Assembly (NCBI GenBank): GCA_947478975.1
Contig: CANJYI010000078.1
Span: 1 to 9,651, forward strand
Direction: 5' to 3'
DNA length: 9,651 bases
Source: Chthoniobacteraceae bacterium
GTDB lineage: Bacteria; Verrucomicrobiota; Verrucomicrobiia; Chthoniobacterales; Chthoniobacteraceae
Positions 7,913 to 9,651 of this stretch are shown piece by piece. The notes beneath the pieces were generated by a model. It did not search any database, was not told where the DNA came from, and saw nothing but the letters and a program-made list of their open reading frames with translations. The first letter of the stretch is position 1, and each line of letters begins with the position of its first letter. The translations under genes were made by a program, and so were the position numbers.

Positions 7913-7954
7913 CCTTGGCGCAGACGGCTAAATGCCAGAGCATTCAACCCAAGG
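7913..7954 (-). promoter_or_regulatory. Nested stem-loop in the rpoA leader
   Basis: On the minus strand an outer 6-bp helix CCTTGG/CCAAGG (7954-7949 with 7918-7913) encloses an inner 8-bp stem with two wobbles, TTGAATGC/GCATTTAG (7947-7940 with 7935-7928), capped by TCTG. It lies 53 nt before the rpoA ATG and would be inside the mRNA leader. In many bacteria alpha-operon leaders bind protein S4 for feedback control; whether this element does so is unknown. Confidence 0.45.
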
Positions 7955-7967
7955 ACCAACGGCGAAG

Positions 7968-7973
7968 GTTATA
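7968..7973 (-). promoter_or_regulatory. Possible -10 element of the rpoA promoter
   Basis: TATAAC stands out in a GC-rich stretch 108 nt before the rpoA ATG and just upstream of the nested stem-loop. Seventeen nucleotides further upstream the sequence is CGGCCC, which is no -35 match, so support is weak. Confidence 0.25.
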
Positions 7974-8123
7974 GGAGTGCGCAGCGAGACGGGCCGGAAA
8001 CGCTAAGGGCGAAGCCGCAGGCTGACAACAAAAAACGGTGGAAACGCCCGCATTCCGACAGGGCCATCCCCTTTCAAGCTCGCCGGCCCCTTGCGGACCA
8101 CCTTCAACCACCCTCCGAAAAGG

Positions 8124-9050
8124 CTAGCGCGTTGCAAGATTCCGGATCGCCCGCTCTTTTGCCTCCAAAACGAGAGCCTCTGCAGGTTGCGCCTGAGAAC
8201 TGAGCCACCGGAGCGTTTCCTCATTCCCAAGGCGCCCCAGCGCAAAAAAGGCGTTCACGCGCTCTGAAACCTGCCGACTGGGTGCCACAAGCTTTCTCGC
8301 GACCGGTTCGACGGCTACCGCATCCAACTCAACCGCGATCTGGAGGGCCGCCACGCGTTGCTCGGGAGAACAGTCCACATTCTCCAGCAACTCCACAACA
8401 CGCGTCCGAAGCCAAGCCTCCTCCGCAGGCGAGGTACGAATGCGGTTGAGCACGCGCAACGCCGCGCCCCCCACCCCTCCGGACTGCACTTCCCCTGTCG
8501 CCGCCCTCAGCTGTGCGACGACCTCGGCGCCAAGACGGTGTTCCTCCGCCCAAATCCCAAGGTGCTGCAAAGCGAAACACCGCAGCGATTCCGAAAGCGA
8601 CCGGTCGCCGCCGAGGCTCATCAGCCCTGACTCGATTTCTGAAGCCGCAGCCACCGCCCCCCTGAGCCAAGTGAGGGCCTCGTCGGCCGCAAACCAATTC
8701 AGGTTCTGAGTTGCCGCTCCAAAGCCTTCCCGTAAAAACGCCCAGACCCCCTCCCTATCCTCGGGCGTGGAGTCCTTCGCCTCACCGCGCAGAATTTGCC
8801 AAACCCACGCCGCACTCCCGGGCTGCCCTTCGAAATCGACATCTACTGGCACTGTCACCACTGCTCCCCCCACGGGTGCAACCTCCTCAAGCTGCCGTTC
8901 CAAGGAGGAAGGCCGCCCCCCCTTTTCCCGCAAACACCACACTCCGGCTCCTCCCACGAGCACGGCAGCAAACAACGCCACCCCGGGATGCCTTTTTTGC
9001 CACAGCTCCCTGATTCCTTTGAGGCCGTCGCGTTCCGGACTCATGGGCAC
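8124..9050 (-). CDS. Membrane-anchored HEAT-repeat-like protein of unknown function
   Basis: 308 residues from a GTG at 9050. AGGAG (9062-9058) sits 7 nt upstream of this GTG; an ATG two codons later (9044) is the alternative start but lies 13 nt from the Shine-Dalgarno. Residues 23-40 (GVALFAAVLVGGAGVWCL) form one transmembrane segment after a short basic N-terminus, so the rest is probably periplasmic. After a linker, residues from about 85 on are almost entirely amphipathic helix, with helical pairs such as PEQRVAALQIAVELDA and SERVNAFFALGRLGNEETLRWL that look like degenerate HEAT/Armadillo repeats. No catalytic motif is visible, so a scaffolding or protein-binding role is inferred. I do not recognise the family. 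It stands alone between the manA terminator and rpoA. Confidence 0.82.
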   Translation of the reverse strand: MPMSPERDGLKGIRELWQKRHPGVALFAAVLVGGAGVWCLREKGGRPSSLERQLEEVAPVGGAVVTVPVDVDFEGQPGSAAWVWQILRGEAKDSTPEDREGVWAFLREGFGAATQNLNWFAADEALTWLRGAVAAASEIESGLMSLGGDRSLSESLRCFALQHLGIWAEEHRLGAEVVAQLRAATGEVQSGGVGGAALRVLNRIRTSPAEEAWLRTRVVELLENVDCSPEQRVAALQIAVELDAVAVEPVARKLVAPSRQVSERVNAFFALGRLGNEETLRWLSSQAQPAEALVLEAKERAIRNLATR

Positions 9051-9057
9051 TGAAATT

Positions 9058-9062
9058 CTCCT
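9058..9062 (-). promoter_or_regulatory. Ribosome binding site deciding the GTG start
   Basis: AGGAG on the minus strand, within GAGAGGAGAA, is 7 nt from GTG at 9050 and 13 nt from ATG at 9044. The spacing favours the GTG. It is the only clear Shine-Dalgarno in the window. Confidence 0.65.
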
Positions 9063-9113
9063 CTCGTCACATTCCCTGAATCGCATCCCCCCCCCTCCAC
9101 GTACCGCCACTCC

Positions 9114-9140
9114 AAAAAAAGTCAGCCGGCGCAGCCAGCC
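9114..9140 (-). terminator. Rho-independent terminator after manA
   Basis: On the minus strand GGCTGGC and GCCGGCT form a 7-bp stem with two wobble pairs and a TGC loop, followed after GAC by seven Ts (9120-9114). It begins 13 nt after the manA stop and isolates manA from the next gene. Confidence 0.85.
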
Positions 9141-9153
9141 TCTCGCCACCCCG

Positions 9154-9651
9154 CTAGCAACCCCCGTCCGAAGAAGGAAGCGCGACCCGAACCAGAGACA
9201 CGCCCCCGGGCCCAGGCTCGAGGAGCACTGCGGCGGCTTGGGCCGGCAGTAAAAACCAGTCCCCGCGCCCAAACACTTCCCCCGCAACCCCAAGAAAACC
9301 TTCCGCCACCAAAAAAACCGCACCCGCATGCGCCCCCGCAGGAGCAGCCTCCTTCAATGGAAGTCCGGCGACAGAGAAGAATTCGCAGGAAAAACCGCTC
9401 TCGCTCAAATCTGCAGCAATGGAAGGCGCCTGATCCTCAAAATTGAGACAGGCAAGCGACTGTTCGATGTGCAACTCGCGGTGCGTGCCGTCCGCCGCCC
9501 TGCGATTCCAGTCGAACACCCGGTAAGTAGTGTCGCTGTTCTGCTGCACCTCAGCGATGAGGCACCCCCCCCCGATCGCGTGAATCCTTCCGCCCGGGAC
9601 AAACAAGCTATCCCCCCTGCGGACAGGAATCCGGTGCAGCAATGACTCGAA
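9154..9651 (-). CDS. manA: Mannose-6-phosphate isomerase, class I (C-terminal part; start outside window)
   Basis: 165 residues are visible, from the right edge to TAG at 9154. The enzyme interconverts mannose 6-phosphate and fructose 6-phosphate in the cytosol, feeding GDP-mannose synthesis or mannose catabolism. The visible part starts FESLLHRIPVRRGDSLFVP and continues GGRIHAIGGG, where H24 of the fragment matches the family zinc-ligand histidine. AEVQQNSDTTYRVFDWNR follows, with R44 matching the conserved active-site arginine. A second cupin-like half ends the protein. The short total expected length (about 310-330 residues) matches the small bacterial type I group such as the Bacillus enzymes rather than the about 390-residue E. 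coli form; this is inferred from the C-terminus only. The frame has no start in the window; the internal TTG at 9642 is not a start. A terminator follows, so manA ends its transcript. Confidence 0.95.
   Translation of the reverse strand, partial: FESLLHRIPVRRGDSLFVPGGRIHAIGGGCLIAEVQQNSDTTYRVFDWNRRAADGTHRELHIEQSLACLNFEDQAPSIAADLSESGFSCEFFSVAGLPLKEAAPAGAHAGAVFLVAEGFLGVAGEVFGRGDWFLLPAQAAAVLLEPGPGGVSLVRVALPSSDGGC

Larger units (their letters stand above)
7861..8123 (-). other. Non-coding region upstream of rpoA
   Basis: This 263-nt gap between the HEAT-like gene and rpoA contains no convincing gene. It holds a possible -10 element, a nested stem-loop close to rpoA and no clear terminator for the upstream gene. 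The only T-tract (TTTTTT on the minus strand, 8030-8035) is preceded by a poor GGAA/TTCC stem. Some read-through from the upstream gene into rpoA is therefore possible. Confidence 0.6.

Noticed and set aside
7861..7959. 33-codon N-terminal extension of rpoA from TTG at 7959
   Set aside because: It has no family similarity, and the ATG at 7860 starts the canonical VRLGRFEMP sequence.
8024..8053. Possible terminator for the HEAT-like gene (T6 run)
   Set aside because: The preceding stem has only about four base pairs with a nine-base loop, too weak to call.
8003..8245. 80-codon minus-strand frame at the end of the HEAT-like gene
   Set aside because: It overlaps the end of that gene in another frame, is Arg/Gly-rich with no motif, and nothing supports translation.
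9051..9329. N-terminal extension of the HEAT-like gene into manA
   Set aside because: It would overlap manA and its terminator in another frame and is Arg/Gly/Trp-rich shadow sequence; the GTG at 9050 has a well-spaced Shine-Dalgarno.
1..9651. CRISPR arrays, insertion sequences, integrases, rRNA or intact tRNA genes
   Set aside because: No regularly spaced repeats, terminal inverted repeats, transposase or integrase motifs, or complete cloverleaf were seen on either strand.

Overview
All six genes supported in this 9.65 kb, GC-rich window lie on the minus strand, so the reading order runs from high to low coordinates. The rpoA-rplQ pair is the housekeeping anchor. The other content suggests a Verrucomicrobiota-like (PVC group) bacterium: a giant secreted metalloprotease carrying PKD, Asp-box and Ig-like modules, a Trp-rich DUF6600-type exported protein, and weak or absent Shine-Dalgarno sequences before most starts. 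This taxonomic call is inference from gene content and style, not from a marker tree.

Layout from right to left. (1) 9651-9154: C-terminal half of a type I mannose-6-phosphate isomerase (manA), its start beyond the window, followed by a clear intrinsic terminator at 9114-9140. (2) 9050-8124: an unrecognised membrane-anchored, alpha-helical, HEAT-repeat-like protein, the only gene here with a well-placed Shine-Dalgarno. (3) 8123-7861: a 263-nt non-coding leader with a possible promoter and a nested stem-loop just before rpoA. (4) 7860-6841 rpoA and 6816-6400 rplQ, a two-gene transcription/translation operon closed by a 13-bp hairpin terminator at 6299-6333. (5) 6170-4206: an exported DUF6600-like protein with a Trp-rich N-terminal domain and a long Pro/Gly/Gln-rich tail. 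(6) 3928-1: the first 1309 residues of a secreted metzincin-type metalloprotease with a PKD domain, an Asp-box propeller-like region and at least two and a half Ig-like domains; it runs off the left edge.

The genes do not form one pathway. manA is end-of-operon sugar-nucleotide metabolism, rpoA-rplQ is core information processing, and the last two are envelope or secreted proteins with their own intergenic regions. The points most worth a second look are the protease architecture, the separation of rpoA-rplQ from the ribosomal protein genes that usually precede it, and the structured rpoA leader. I see no CRISPR array, transposase, integrase or clear defence system.
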